From NCBI GenBank assembly GCA_949987705.1, contig OX465282.1, forward strand, positions 794,501 through 858,500: 64,000 nt of DNA, in the 5' to 3' direction. Position 1 is the stretch's first letter, and each line of letters opens with the position of its first letter. This document shows positions 23,422-35,255 of the stretch, piece after piece. The position numbers and the translations under genes were made by a program. Source of the DNA: Thereva unica. Taxonomy: Eukaryota; Arthropoda; Insecta; Diptera; Therevidae. The notes below the pieces were generated by a model that saw only the letters and a program-made list of their open reading frames with translations, ran no database searches and was not told where the DNA came from.

Positions 23422-24871
23422 GTAATTATTACTATACCTACGTACGTACACACAGTGGTTTTGTTCGGTTTCGTTCCGATATGATGATAAACATCTAGAT
23501 ACTCTACATGTGTACATATATATAACTCGTACTTATGTGCCCACATAAATTGTACATACCATAAATGTGGGCTTTTTATTAATACCTCCTATTACACATA
23601 GGTGTTGTGTTCTCTCACCTGTGTGTGTGTGCCATAGAAGAAAAAAAATAAATTCTCAGGTTTCTTGGTGTTTATTTATTTATTTTTTTTTAATATTGTT
23701 TCAAGCATCAAGAAAAATGGAAAACTCATCTTCAAAGCGATTCGTCTCAAAGTGCAAAAATTACGCAATCCAATTGGGGATCTTCCTGCGGTGAGGTAGT
23801 CTTCGTCTGTGTTATGCCCCTGCCGATATGCTATGGCGCACGATTATAGATTTGCATTGATCTTCTCGGATGTTTGGAGGGAAATTGAAAGCTGAGATGA
23901 GAGAATTGGTTTTGTGTCGAACGGGTGGTGCGGTTGGGCCAAACACAGTAGGGATATAGCTACGGCGGGAAATTGTAGGAAATAACGATTTTATAGATTG
24001 GTTTTGTGGTGTCGTCTGTGGCTTGAAAATCGGTTGAAGGTGGCTTAGTTGCATTATGCGCTTTTTGTGGCTTTTAGTTATCGGTTAGGGTTTGTTATTT
24101 AACTTTAGTTAAATTGAGTAATAAAGTAAAATATTAAAAAAAGTGATTTATATACACATAAAACATATAATATAGGATGATGTTACGTTTCAATGCTTTG
24201 TTTTTAAGTCATTGGTGGTGATCAAATTTTTCCTTATTCGTCATATCGATTCATGCTTAATCCCCCCTTGGTGAACATAAGAGATGGGCTATCATACACC
24301 AATCAGAACTTGAGAAGAGCCTACTCTAACAAACGGATTTATACCTGTGCTGCTAACCAAGCGACTACCAGATGTGACATGGACCCTTAGGATGAAGTCT
24401 AAACACAGTCTGGGTCGCCCAAATTTGGTCTACAGGATGTTCTCAATCAGACTACTTCCCATTTTGAATGTGATAAACCAAGCTTAAGATTAATCTAGTT
24501 CAGGTAAAAACCAATGTCTAAAAGAGAGTCGAGTCAAGCGGTCTAATCGTATATTGTGGGAAATATATTACCGTGCAGATAGAAAAGCGTTTTAATAGAG
24601 CAGTTTCTATTGTATTAGACATATTATTTCGTCACGATTGCTATGTTCCTATGTTGGATGAAGGAATCTACAGAGCAGCAAAAGGTAGCAAAGTTTGCAC
24701 CTTGCTTAGCCAACCTTAGGAGGCTTTCATGCCACCTGTCCAAATAAACGTTTATTCGACCGCCGAGCGATATACGTTTTAAGCCCAAGCTGCAGGTTGT
24801 AGGAACAATTTCTAACCAGGCATTGTAACTATTTTTGGGCATTTGGAATATATGGTCAGTTGATCATAGAT
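23422..24871. other. Spacer, nothing recognised
   Basis: T-runs, GTGTGT near 23620 and motif-free frames are all that is seen. If the exon at 23357 is real, this is intron. Confidence 0.35.
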
Positions 24872-25330
24872 TTTCTTTCTTCCTCTTCTTTGATACGTTA
24901 GCTGGCGGTCCAAGCGGGACGTCTCTGCAACGGATACGTTGCTGTCGGTGCCGCTAGGTCTCGAATTCCATTCACGATTCATTTCCATTCTTGACGATTA
25001 TTGGCGACGTCTCGAACCTCCATAACTGATAATCTTTGATTCGTTAGAACGCCCTCGATAATCTTCAGTCAGGTTTTCTTCGGTGTCGATCGCTGAATTC
25101 TCCGTCTGGCAGATGGTCCGGCCACAGAAGTTTACGTGGCAAGCGGCTATCATCAATTCGGCAAACATGTTCAAACCACCTTAGCCGACGTTAGTGTTCC
25201 GCATTAGAGAAACGTAGAGTGCATCATCAAGACATGATGTTGGGTTTGGTTTCGACGCGATCCGATACTATCTTGATTTTATGGGTAGAACAGAAACTCT
25301 CAATCCAGTTGTCGCTACCAAACCAATAGC
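24872..25330 (-). pseudogene. C-terminal fragment of a GAA-tailed LINE polymerase
   Basis: The reverse complement of 25060-25190 encodes RLRWFEHVCRIDDSRLPRKL followed by LWPDHLPDG. This is the well-known LINE tail pattern in which LRW-GHV-R-DD is followed by a linker and a PDG block. Downstream there are in-frame stops, then a block containing GGACCGCCAGCTAACG and a GAAGAGGAAGAA tail at 24872-24893. The same 3' end is found at 43130-43252 on the plus strand. No catalytic domain remains. Confidence 0.8.
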
Positions 25331-25439
25331 TCGTAGTTTAGTGATCAGAGCAGGAAACTAAATTCTATTAAAATCTGTAGATATATCTAGAGTTACCAGA
25401 CCATATTCACAGAATCTATGCATATTTTGGTTGAGTTGT

Positions 25440-25600
25440 TGAACGTTGCATGCAGAAAGTGGATCACTTGTTTGGGATCTTGTCCAACGGAGCTTCGATG
25501 GCATGTCCCTACGTTAGACAGGACTGTGATATTGTGCTCAGCGTCCGCTGGAGGGCAACTGTTTCCGCCCTATGTTCCACGAGGGGTTTTGGGGGAATAA
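25440..25600 (+). pseudogene. 3'-end fragment of another LINE (RWRATVSALCS tail)
   Basis: The plus frame VLSVRWRATVSALCSTRG matches the SWRATVSAPCPMRD end at 11627-11668, and the DNA block GGAGGGCAACTGTTTCCGCC is shared by both. It is a short C-terminal piece without catalytic motifs and with no GAA tail here. Confidence 0.5.
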
Positions 25601-26009
25601 GAAGACCGGCTTGGTTAAGAGGGCTCTTGGGAATCCGACTGTGATGAAATATACCGAATCAGCTCTATAGGACTACTGCATTGCTCGGTAAGTAGCAATC
25701 TTACATTCTACTCCAAGCGTGGAGTTCTCCTTGAACTAGACGATTTCCACCTAAGATGGATCCAGCAGTGTGTTCAACTATTGTCTAGGACTTACTCTTT
25801 TTTTCACTGAGAGGGAGTTCTATTGCATGGCTATGCAGCGGACGCCCGGCAGACTTCTTGTAAGCTAAGCACCCCGCTAGGAACATCGCTCTAAGAAATC
25901 ATTACTGTACAATCCTGAAAAAAAAATAAACAAAGTACGAAAAGCAGCTTAAGTGAAAGCGATGAGGAATCAAAACTGAGAGAAACCTCTACAGATCTTC
26001 AACAGAGTC
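25601..26009. other. Spacer
   Basis: Nothing supportable is seen between the LINE tail and the Gypsy-like fragment. A donor-like GCTCG/GTAAGT near 25687 has no open frame leading to it. Confidence 0.35.
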
Positions 26010-26342
26010 TACCCGCCCACCGCTTCTTCACGCCCAGTCCCGCAATGTAGCACTCTAACGCGATGATTGAATAGTTGCGCTGGATACTATTCAGCTTCTT
26101 CGAGATATAGGCGATGGTGCGTGATGGAATAGGACACTCCCTACCCCGGTTTTACTAGCGTCGCCCTGTATGTAGAAGGGGATGATGAAATCCAGAGCTA
26201 CCAGTAAAGGAGCATACATCTTCTATTCCTTCTGTTCCATGAATGTCTTTTGGGCATTTCCAGTCCAAACTAACTTGCCGTTCTTTAGGCCGTCGGTGAT
26301 GGGCGAGGCAATGCTTGCATAGTTGCCTTTGAAGCTCCTGTA
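26010..26342 (-). pseudogene. LTR retrotransposon (Gypsy-like) RT-RNase H fragment
   Basis: The minus strand encodes FKGNYASIASPITDGLK, then a WTGNAQKTF block, then APLLVALDF and FYIQGDASKTGVGSVLFHH. This is the join between the RT thumb and RNase H of Gypsy-type Pol, including the catalytic-type DAS segment in a QTDAS-like context (here QGDAS). Stops and a frameshift interrupt it, and the protease, RT palm and integrase are missing. No LTRs are seen nearby. It represents a separate element class from the LINEs elsewhere in the window. Confidence 0.8.
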
Positions 26343-28381
26343 CTAAAACTACATGCTCATGGCTAAAACTACATATATTTTTATACCAGCTTCTTTCGAA
26401 AAAAGCTTATTCAAACGCTCTGTCCGTCCGACCGTACGTGGCCCAATTTCATCTTGGAAACTTTGCAAGTGCTGATCCTTATGATGACTCAAATTTTAGG
26501 TCTCGATTAGTAATTTCAGCTGTTAAAAGACACATCATCAAAACTAATCTATCCGCGCATGTCACGACTTCGCCCTTCGCCCGACAATTCGCCCTTCGAA
26601 AACTATTGTGGCACAACTGCGTCTTTTCATATCATCTGATCAAGGGTCACATTGGTGCTGATAAATAATATATGTAAACGATTTAATTCCTCTATGGCGT
26701 ATGATAATTTATTTTCTTAGTTCAGATATAGCATTATGTACACTGGCCATACCAAATGTCAAGTTTGACCGAATCTTCTGCACCAAGCTTATTTTCTATA
26801 TTTGTTAAGATTTTGAACTAAAATGAACCCCCTAAACATGGGTTGTCAGCTGGATTTTTATGATGTTTTATTTTATTACTCTTTTATTACCTTTTTATTA
26901 CCGTATTATTACATATGAGTAAGAAATCGTATTATATGTACGTCAGTATGGTTTTTTTGCTAGAATTTTATGATATCTTTGCGATATACTTTGTTTTTAA
27001 TGACAATCCACGTTGGAGATCCATGATCGACCTTCTAATTTCGAGTAACATTAACTATTCACTTTTCTTTGCAATTGCCGAAATGAATGACATATTATAA
27101 TAGCACACGACTATTTTTTTCTGCTTCTATGAAACTTCTAAAATATTTTTTTAATACTCTAAAGTCATTAAAGTCATTGAGTTAGTTAAACGACCAATTA
27201 CTCAACCAACCATTTCAGAGAAGTTCACAACAACATTCTCATCATAATAAATCTTGGGTCTTACCTTGAAAAACCACAAATAAAAACAATGTCCATGTTT
27301 TTTGAAGCCTAAATCTTTTTTTTGTTTTTGGTTTTGTTCAAAGATTCATTCTTATTCAAAAAGATTTACATTCTGTACCTGAACACAAAAACAATTAAGT
27401 GTCTTCGTTACCTATTAACTATTAAATTCGAAGAAGCATGACATCATACCATTACTTCTATTTTCAGTGCACTGCAGTTGCTGTTCTCAGAAGTTTAATT
27501 AAAACAGCAATCAAACCAAATCGAACACCTTTTAAAATTCTGTTCAATCTTTTGAAGAAAAATAAAATACACGTATTTTAGTAAAGTGCCTTTCTCGAAA
27601 AAACAAGAAGAAAAATTCTCAATCTTGCAACGATCGCTTCAAGATATCCAAACTCCATTCTAAAATAAAGTTCCCATCAGCTGAATTGGAAACAGGTGGG
27701 CAGTTTTCTAGCTTATAATCTATAAAATCCGTGCCAGCATTATGAAACTCATTGGTAAAACCCTAGCAGGTCGGTGGTTAAAAACAATATTCGCATGTCG
27801 ACCGAGCAACATAAACAAGATCAGCAGTAGCCGAGCCGAACGATCGCCAACTTCTGCAGCTTAAAGAGTTTAGCTATAAAAATATGAGTAAGCCAAAGCG
27901 GAGCCGGTGATCGGTGTTTAACGATTAAAAACCTCCAAATACAGAAAACCAGTCCTGGTCGGTGCCGCGCCGCCACCATGTGAACAACCTTATGCGATCG
28001 GAAATATACACGCGATCCCCTGGGTGCGACCTTCCCTCGTGCGATCGCTTTTTATCTGAGTCTCTCATGTCACCTACACCAATTTCTATAAACGTCAGGC
28101 CAGGCTTGAAACAAACAAACCTCAGCTCCGAAAGTTATTTATGGTAGGCTTAAGCTTACGCAACATGGAATACTCGAAATTCATCGATCATCATCGCGCG
28201 GCTGCTGGACTTACCTATCAGTCGGCAGTGCCCGCCGTGTGTACAGGTTAATTAAATAAGGTTGAAGACGAAAGATTGAACGAACGCCCACTTTTTTTGT
28301 GCGCGGCTGTGTCGATCGATGGGTAGATCACTAACAAAGCCGTGACGCATGGATATCACTTAAGGTTCTGGCCAAACAATT
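26343..28381. other. Spacer with some GC-enriched patches
   Basis: There is no recognised gene. The patch 27770-28330 is richer in CGATCG and CGAC motifs and may be regulatory or transcribed leader. A GCCACCATGTGA at 27972 is an ATG followed at once by a stop. Confidence 0.35.
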
Positions 28382-28437
28382 GGGTTGCCACAGAGTTCAA
28401 TTCTGGGACCTGTCTTGTTTTTTATATTTTTTTCTGT
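28382..28437 (+). pseudogene. Tiny reverse transcriptase relic (GLPQSSILGP)
   Basis: The frame from 28382 reads GLPQSSILGPVLFFIFFS, matching the conserved LINE RT block GVPQGSILGPLLFLIFIND. No FADD motif or upstream AFD motif can be traced. It is an 18-codon relic, identified only from this block. Confidence 0.6.
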
Positions 28438-28813
28438 TAGTCTTCAATCAAGGTGGATACAATGTCCTCCTGCCAACAAAAGCCATTGTTCCCGAGGGCG
28501 AATGTGCTAAAATGCAAATTTTTTGTAGTTGTATTTTCGACATAAGGAGTGAAAGGTTTTTCGGGGGTAATTTTTTGTAGTTGTTACCCAGTTCGCGGTA
28601 TATTCCAAATTTCATTTAGTCGATTACTAACGGCATCAAGACAATTTTTTCTCTTGTGTTAGCTAAAAACCTAATCACGGTAGAAAATTGATCTAACCTG
28701 TAACCAAAAGCCATGCGCACAGGTCTTGTGATTGGGCAAAAAAAGTGATTCGACTTTTGTTGCTAATTCGATCCGGTTAGATCGATCGTGTTGTGTTGCA
28801 ATATCAGTCGAAA

Positions 28814-28935
28814 ATGAAAGCTTTTAATCGTATACGTACCGGTGGCGGCGCTCGGACGAAAGTAGTTTTATTGGGTCACCTGTTCCTCTTGTTGCTGATG
28901 CTGCTGCGGCTACCACTGTTGATGATCACCGATCG
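28814..28935 (+). CDS. Candidate first coding exon with signal-anchor-like N-terminus
   Basis: ATG at 28814 (AAAATG, A at -3) opens MKAFNRIRTGGGARTKVVLL, then GHLFLLLLMLLRLPLLMITD, reaching GATCG/GTAACG. The exon is 122 bases and ends in phase 2 with a split Arg codon; reading through the donor gives TAA at 28937-28939. A basic segment (about residues 1-16: Lys, Arg, Arg, Arg, Lys) followed by a long hydrophobic stretch (17-38) is what a signal peptide or type II membrane anchor looks like. A CTG/TTG simple repeat contributes to the leucines, so chance is possible. No family is recognised. The phase agrees with the candidates at 23357, 41441 and 51650. Confidence 0.35.
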
Positions 28936-28961
28936 GTAACGTCTTTTGTTACCATACCATA

Positions 28962-28970
28962 TATATAAAG
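28962..28970 (+). promoter_or_regulatory. TATA-box candidate followed by GAGA motifs
   Basis: ATATATATAAAGG contains a consensus TATATAAAG at 28962-28970. The expected start site about 30 bases downstream falls near a GAGAGAGTGAAAGAGAGAAG stretch. No coding exon is recognised downstream, so this could be a promoter of a non-coding leader or chance. Confidence 0.3.
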
Positions 28971-29921
28971 GCTTGAACAGAGAGAGTGAAAGAGAGAAGC
29001 AATGAGATCACGATCGTCGAGAGAACATTTTCAATTCGCGACAGTATTTTAGTGTGTCATCGCTTAATTTTTAGGGGACAAACTTTGTGGTTCAGTGACC
29101 GTTTATTTCGAGGCTTTTTTGTATGGATGTTTGTATGTATGTATGTAAGAGTTTTGAATAAAGCCAATATCCGGGACTGTCGTGACTAGCAAATCAAATT
29201 CGATACTTTGGGCAAGAGTTATATACCCGTGGAAACAGGTCAATAGTCAGTGGTGATGTGTGAGTAGTTTTGGGTTTGGGTTGTTTGGATGGTTGTTTTT
29301 TAGGGAGAACTTTTTGTGTAACTGAGGATAGTTGACCGGGTGCTATTGTTTGGTATTAATTGGAGATAATTAAAGACTTAGTTTGGAGTTAATTTGGATG
29401 TAATGGATTGGCTCTAAAAGTTCTGTTGTAGATCAGTTTTTGTTCCTTTCAACTCGTTGTAAACACAGTAATGAATCAACTGTATATAGTTTCCATGGGG
29501 ATACAAAGAGTGTTTTTTTTTCTGATATAACTTCTAATAAATTTCGTCAACAAACATTTACTCATTGTGTGATCATGCAAATAAACATGATTATCATCAA
29601 GTCTTGTAATATTGACTATACCCGTTGATCGATTGAGAACCAGTTACTTTCCAGATATTGTCAGAAATAATTGTCTCTGGGTGAAAATGGATCTTGCAAT
29701 TTCTGACATGATGATAAGAAACCTCCTTTTATGTATTAGCTATGTCAAAAATCGATTAGACATTTTATCCTTCACCTGCACCAGGGCGTTAAAACGCCTG
29801 CATCGCACGTCCATACGAAACCTTTTACGCTCATCTTTTTTCTAAACTAGAGCGAGCAAAATTGGAGCTTAAAAAAATTATACAGGACGAAAAAAATAGG
29901 CAATTATCTTGGTGGACATAA
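28971..29921. other. Spacer
   Basis: No gene is recognised. There are short frames and a GTAT repeat near 29128-29147. Confidence 0.35.
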
Positions 29922-30030
29922 AGGGTGCCATTAGCATACTCAGTAGACTGGTTCTCGTTCGATTTTCGTAGGTCAAGCAGCATTGGACGCGGCTAGTACT
30001 TAGTCGGGGGACCGCTTGGTAATCAACGCT
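29922..30030 (+). pseudogene. 5S rRNA-derived sequence, copy 2 (longest)
   Basis: GGGTGCCATTAGCATACTC, then GGTTCTCGTTCGAT, GGTCAAGCAGCATTGGACGC, GGCTAGTACTTAG and GGGGGACCGCTTGG follow the order of eukaryotic 5S rRNA with its internal control region intact. The 3' acceptor-like stem is absent and the 5' end does not pair. It shares GTGCCATT, ATACTC and TAGAC with the copy at 42893-42990, which suggests a derived family rather than independent copies of the working gene. Confidence 0.8.
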
Positions 30031-30184
30031 TCTGGCAGATTTCTCTACCTCAAGATGGTGTGATACCAAGGTGTGAATAAGACTTGTTTACTGAAAAGCG
30101 AGAATGGTTAAATGCCATCCAACTAAGTAACCATGAGCCGTATGATGATGGTGTATAAGCAATATATGGTTTTTAGCCCACCAT

Positions 30185-30713
30185 TCATGGAGCAGACTTT
30201 TGCGAGACTTCACTAAGCATTTCTGCTTCCTTGGTGATTCCAAGGGAAATGGTCGGGGCTGCTAACGAAGTGCTGGCGGTCGCTGGCGGGAGATTGCAAG
30301 TTTGACTTAGGGCAGCTTTGGCCATGGGGCTTTGTATCGCCCTGATTCTAAGCTCTGTCCAACCAAACTTGTAGCCAACTTGGCCTCTCGTCCGCCTCAG
30401 CTCGTCAATAGACTCTTGGTCCACCAAGAACGTCACCTCTCTGAATGTTGGGCAGTACACTTTGTAAAGTACTCTCCAGTCCTAGGAGCCTGGGCTGTTC
30501 TGAGCCCTGTCCCAAGCTGGCTATCACCTCCAGAAGATTCCCTTGCACGACAACTAGTGGTTCCGGGGTAAGGAAGTTAGTCTCAAGTACTGCTATTCTG
30601 ACATTTTTTGCCATTCGACAGAAGGTCGACTTTGGATCCATTCCAGGTTTCATTATGAGTGCGCAGAACTTCTTTTCTGAAAGCTTTTCAAAACGTCTGG
30701 CTGGGGGCTTCAC
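30185..30713 (-). pseudogene. DUF4780-like reading frame from a retroelement ORF1/Gag, broken
   Basis: Two overlapping minus frames (30713-30405, then 30460-30185) together read like the DUF4780 family found in many insect retroelement ORFs. The first carries FEKLSEKKFCALIMKPG and then VRIAVLETNFLTPEPL, resembling the family's opening (a Val-Ala-Val-Val-Asp-Asn-type strand before a Glu/Gln helix). The second carries FLVDQESIDELRRTRGQVGY followed by KFGWTELRIR, resembling the family's closing strand pair. A frameshift near 30430 separates them. The assignment is from memory of the family pattern and is moderate at best. The function of DUF4780 is unknown; it often accompanies transposon proteins. 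Confidence 0.4.
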
Positions 30714-32448
30714 CTTTTTCGCGAGGTTAATGACACCGACAGATGCCGTTTATTCACATCTAGCGGACTGTATCAGACGACAATACTAGTTATATTTTTG
30801 TATTACTATTTAATATTACTATTCAAATATTTCTCAGTAAAAAGTATCCAAGAAAAAATGTTTGTACGGTTCCAATGCTCTATTCATACTTCCCGGCAGA
30901 CACCCACAGACACGTACAGACATGAACCTCGCAGACAAAATATTCTTTCCGTGAATACTGGGCGGATACGGCCCGTGTCTGTCCACGTCTGTTCGGTCGT
31001 GTCATGGTAGATTTGAATAGAAGAACATTATTTTGTCTGGCACGCTCGATGTCTGTAAACGCAGCTTAATTGTCAGTCTGTATCATGAACAGGCAGGGGC
31101 ACCTCTGGTAGGATGAGGCTTAAGGCTATGTACGGTCGGTTTTGGAGTCGTCAGTACTCCCTGCTTGTACTGTATTAGAGTATGAGCATATACACTTGAC
31201 TAACTACAAACAACCCAAGTGTGCTCAGCTCAGCTGCCGTCCCGGCGAACTAGTGCTCCTCCTCCTTTAATGATTGAACCCTTCTGCACCATCCTATCTC
31301 AATCAAAGCTTCATTCAAGTGCGTAGCATCGTAACGAAATAGAGAAAGTTAAGTGTTGAGTAAATCTAGAGTTTTTTTTCTCACCTCAATTAAATTCAAG
31401 TTCATTCCACACTTACAAATCCCTCGCAAAATTGTTTGTTGTAATGGGCACAAAAAAAAACACACGCAATTTCATATTGACACATATAGAAAACAAGTTT
31501 TTCAAGGGTGTTGAAATGTGAAATCACACGTACTCTTCTAAAAACAATAAAAAAATAATCCAAAGTAAGCCACTGGTCATTAAGGTGTGCTTTTTAATAG
31601 ACACCAAAAAAACTTCAAGAAAAATTCTGATGGCTTCCGAAAACCTTCCTTGAGCGCTCCTCTTGACCTCCGTTGATTCTTAAAATCCATTCAACTACAA
31701 CAATTCAACTCTCATCAATCGAAATCGCCCGTTTTTTGTGTGTTCGCGACGGCGATCATCATCAAGAAGCTTAAAGAAACAAACTGAACAACCAATTAGT
31801 GTGTGAAATCTTTTTCCTTGTCCATCCACTTTCAATTTGGTCTATTATATGAACTATAGTTTGAATAGAGCAAAAAAATACGAAGTAAATCTTTTCGTCT
31901 TTCATTATTTTTCAACAATTTTCAATCAAACATTACACAATCTTCTCGTCTCGATACCGACCGACAACAAAAGCTACGATATTTACTACTGGTGATATTC
32001 GAAGCACAAACACACGAAAAAAAACAGGTTGAAAGTGAATGGAGTTGAAGAGTTGACCCAACAATAATATTCCAAGATTTCAGATCGTCATCTCTCAATT
32101 ACACAAAGAATCTCCTCATGATGAAAGAGCAAAAACTACAAACAAATCCAATATGTAATTCCATAAGGAGGAGGAGAAGCTACATAACCGATGATATACA
32201 TATATATACATATAAAAAATGTGCTTTTGTACATATCCACATAGACGTTAACTAGTGACCCGAAACGTATTAACTAGATAATAGCCAACAATTTTAGTAA
32301 TTTGATGATCAATTATGAAAGCATTTTTTACAATTCTCTCTCTCTCCCATGTCTCGATGTTGTGGGAAAAAATTTCGCTTTTCTAAACAATAATCACACA
32401 AAGATATGCGCTGAAGGTTTTGTTGCTTGTTCAATGGCTAAATCATAA
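30714..32448. other. Spacer, one CAGAC-rich patch
   Basis: The patch 30880-31075 is dense in CAGAC/GTCTG in both orientations and may be a decayed foldback element, but no clean termini are found. The rest is AT-rich without a gene. Confidence 0.35.
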
Positions 32449-32670
32449 TTGATGAGAATTGAATTGATTATTTTTAAAACTATGATTATTTTTAAAATTA
32501 TATTTGTGTTAACCTTTAAAAAAATTCATTTATACAAGCCTAAGTGCATTTTTCATGGTGTTCCACTAGGTTCGTTCTTAGGTCCTTTACTATTTTCGTT
32601 TTTTTATTTTTTTGTAAAATCGAATTCTCTCTTTCCCCACCTAAATTACTTTTGCATTAATGAAATTTAA
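32449..32670 (+). pseudogene. Reverse transcriptase relic (GVPLGSFLGPLLF)
   Basis: A 73-codon frame contains GVPLGSFLGPLLFSFF at 32557-32604, the GVPQGS-LGPLLF block of LINE reverse transcriptases. Neither the FADD box nor the upstream AFD motif survives. It is a single-motif relic, and its parent family is not determined. Confidence 0.55.
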
Positions 32671-34282
32671 TTGATGTTTAAGATCTCAGTTAATTACATT
32701 CCTTACAAATAACTAGGGTACATAATTCGACCCACCATTATGAGTGAACAGAAACGTTCACGCACATACATATATTGCAGAGTGCGGCAATCTTCGAACA
32801 AGAAGATTCCATTGAGAAATTTTTGTTTCTTCTTGTTTCGTTCCGAAATACGAACGTGGGGGATTCACCGCTTGCTCTAATTAATTGTAATGAAAATTAA
32901 TTTCTAATGAGGGGAAATTCTAAAATTGGATCAAATCCATCTGCTGCGGTGCGGTATCATTAGAGGCCTTATCGTCATCTTGAGTAATTTATCGCTGTTC
33001 AGTCTCCCTTTTGAGAGTTTCTTGTGTATCTAAATCGGTTTTCAACACTGGCAGGCAACACAATCAACTATATATATATTTTTTTCGGAAATACTATTGC
33101 CTGTCCAAAAACCCCTTAAGGATCGAAAGAGAGACAGAGATCTACTATGAAATTTAGGTGATCCGCTACCGCACACAAAAAGTAAAAGTCTATATTCTAT
33201 TTTGTTTGGAGTAAATTGTTACTTTTGATCTTCCTCCATCGATTTTCATTGATTCCATTGTGTTTATTGGCGATAATTTCTGCTGCTGCTGCTGGATTGT
33301 GTGGATGGGAAGGAAATTATAAAATAATGCAATTAATTTTCAATTTTGATGATGATGATGAAAATAGGTTAGGAAATGATTTTTAATTGATGCCTTCTTT
33401 TGCTCCCCGATTTCGAAGAAAAAGAGAGATATGAGGTAATTGACCGCATTTTCATTTCACGCAGAGTAACACCACAGAAGCTGCGCGTGCAATCAGTTTT
33501 TTTGTGGTATTTTTTGTGTAATTGTTTTTTGGGGGGATTTTGTACTTTTTCGAAAATGAGATTTTATGGGTTGAGTATTATGTAAGTATGTATCATAAAA
33601 TTTGGGTTATAATATTCCAGAAACAAGTTTAACGATGTTTGGTTAACAAGACACAATGACCAAACAAAAATTTCACTTTTGATATCCTCAATAACACGAA
33701 AGTTTCTACCTTGACGTTCTATGTAGGTTTCGGTGAATCTATTTGTCTGGTTTAACCCTGGTGTAAGTTAATCCATTATTAGAAGACTAGTTCATTCTCC
33801 CAATTGCACTGAGCCGATCTGAACTGTCAAATTGACATATGTACCATGTCAATTCGGATTCAATAAAGTTAGAGTTCAAAACTATTCGCACTAAACTTGT
33901 TACGTTGATCCTCTGCATGGCCCGACCCTTTTAGAATCACACCGGTATTTCTGACGAGAGCTTTGAACACATGATTATAATCTCATATAGTTTTTAATTT
34001 GGTCTTAAGGTCTCTAAATGCCTTTGGAGCGGTCTAACTCACTGAATAGACAATTATGCTTTGGGAAATACAGACTTTGGCGCATTCTTCAATGACTTAG
34101 CTCTTTAGATATGTCGCAGCTCCTTCCGAAGAAGTGCCCCAGGGGGAACTGCGGAGTGGTGGGATTAGGACTTGCTAACAGAACTGCTATGTGTTCGTCT
34201 GCAGTGACTCTTCTCGGGCGAAGTGACAAATCGGGTGTCACCAGGTTCCGAAGTCTTTGTTAGCCGTTCGGCACCCCCCAGG
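32671..34282. other. Spacer, nothing recognised
   Basis: Simple CTG (33280-33292) and GAT (33348-33362) repeats occur, and there is no supportable gene. Confidence 0.4.
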
Positions 34283-34637
34283 TTTTTTTATATGAAAGAC
34301 TAAAGGCTCAGAAAAGGCCCTTTATTTTGTCGGCAATTTATTTTCTTCGTATAAGTAGAATGCAATGTCAAATAGCAACTCTAGTCGGGGAGCAACGAAC
34401 TGCCACAACCTCGCCACGATATTTTTATTCAATGGAATGCGCTTTGGTGGAGTGGGGAAGGGCTAAGGAAGCTTATGGCAGGAGGAATTAGGAAAGTAAA
34501 GAGGGAAAAAGAAGAAGGATAGTTATGTAGATGCGAAAGTGGAAAAGTCGAAGTACCGTGGGGCTGGCCGGAATTCGAACCCGCAATCTCTGGAATGGTA
34601 GCTAGACGGCTTACTCTCTAGGCTACCGAGGTCCCCC
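34283..34637 (-). mobile_element. tRNA-derived SINE, internally deleted copy
   Basis: The reverse complement begins GGGGGACCTCGGTAGCCTAG, the tRNA-like head with A box, then GGGTTCGAATTCCGG as the B box, and continues through the body to CTTTCATATAAAAAAA. It is about 355 bases against 476 in the copy at 59659, having lost a middle part. Orientation is minus. It has no coding capacity; transposition would depend on a LINE. Confidence 0.85.
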
Positions 34638-35087
34638 AATTTGTCAGTAGAAGTCCTCATCGAGTCTTTACCACAGGTTTTAAAAAGTATTAGCCATATG
34701 TTTTAGTTAAAAATGTCAACCTCCGTCCAGCTGAAACTTGCGCCATCCCCGCCCCCCTCAAGTTATATGGCGGACTTGGATCTGAGACCGGAATATGACA
34801 GGGTAGATAAAGAAAAGTACATTGCCATATTTGCGCGTAAAGGTTTTACACGAGTGCGAGTATAAAACAAATCCTTTTCAGCGCCAATATTGGACGGAGC
34901 TGTGGCCAGTACCTGCCTACCTAACTACCAATAATAAACAAATAAAACTACTAGGTGGGACCCGGTACGCCTCGCTGTACCCATAAGCCAATAACAGCCA
35001 ATAAACACCATCCATTGACTTGGTGTTTTTCGAGATATGAATTTTACACAGACCAAGTGCGTCAAAGAACGGATACATGGGTCTTCA
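34638..35087. other. Spacer
   Basis: No gene or repeat is recognised. Confidence 0.35.
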
Positions 35088-35255
35088 GACGGCCGCCATG
35101 GATCTAACGGTATATTGAGTATACGACATTGCTCATTGTACTCTACTGATCATACCCTTTCATTTGATACCTACCCATTTCGAGGGGGTCGTGAAGAAAG
35201 AGGTAGTCCGTCCCCGAAAGACGGCCGCCATGGATCTAACGGTATATTGCGTATA
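35088..35255 (+). repeat. ~132-bp tandem unit with GACGGCCGCCATGGATC, copy 1
   Basis: GACGGCCGCCATGGATCTAA occurs at 35088 and again at 35219, each followed by CGGTATATTG and GTATAC. Between them lie CATACCCTTTCATTTGATAC and a GAGGGGGTCGTGAAG block. The same arrangement occurs inside the hAT-type element at 44643-44870. Open frame is present across it but is not convincing as coding. Confidence 0.85.

Noticed and set aside
26343..26450. Possible LTR beside the Gypsy fragment
   Set aside because: There is a TTTTTATACC motif, but no second copy exists in the window to serve as a paired LTR.
29922..30030. A functional 5S rRNA gene
   Set aside because: The 5' and 3' ends cannot form the terminal stem, no T-run terminator follows, and similar diverged copies are dispersed.
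30848..31075. CAGAC/GTCTG-rich patch as a MITE
   Set aside because: Inverted motifs are present, but no matching termini or target duplication could be defined.
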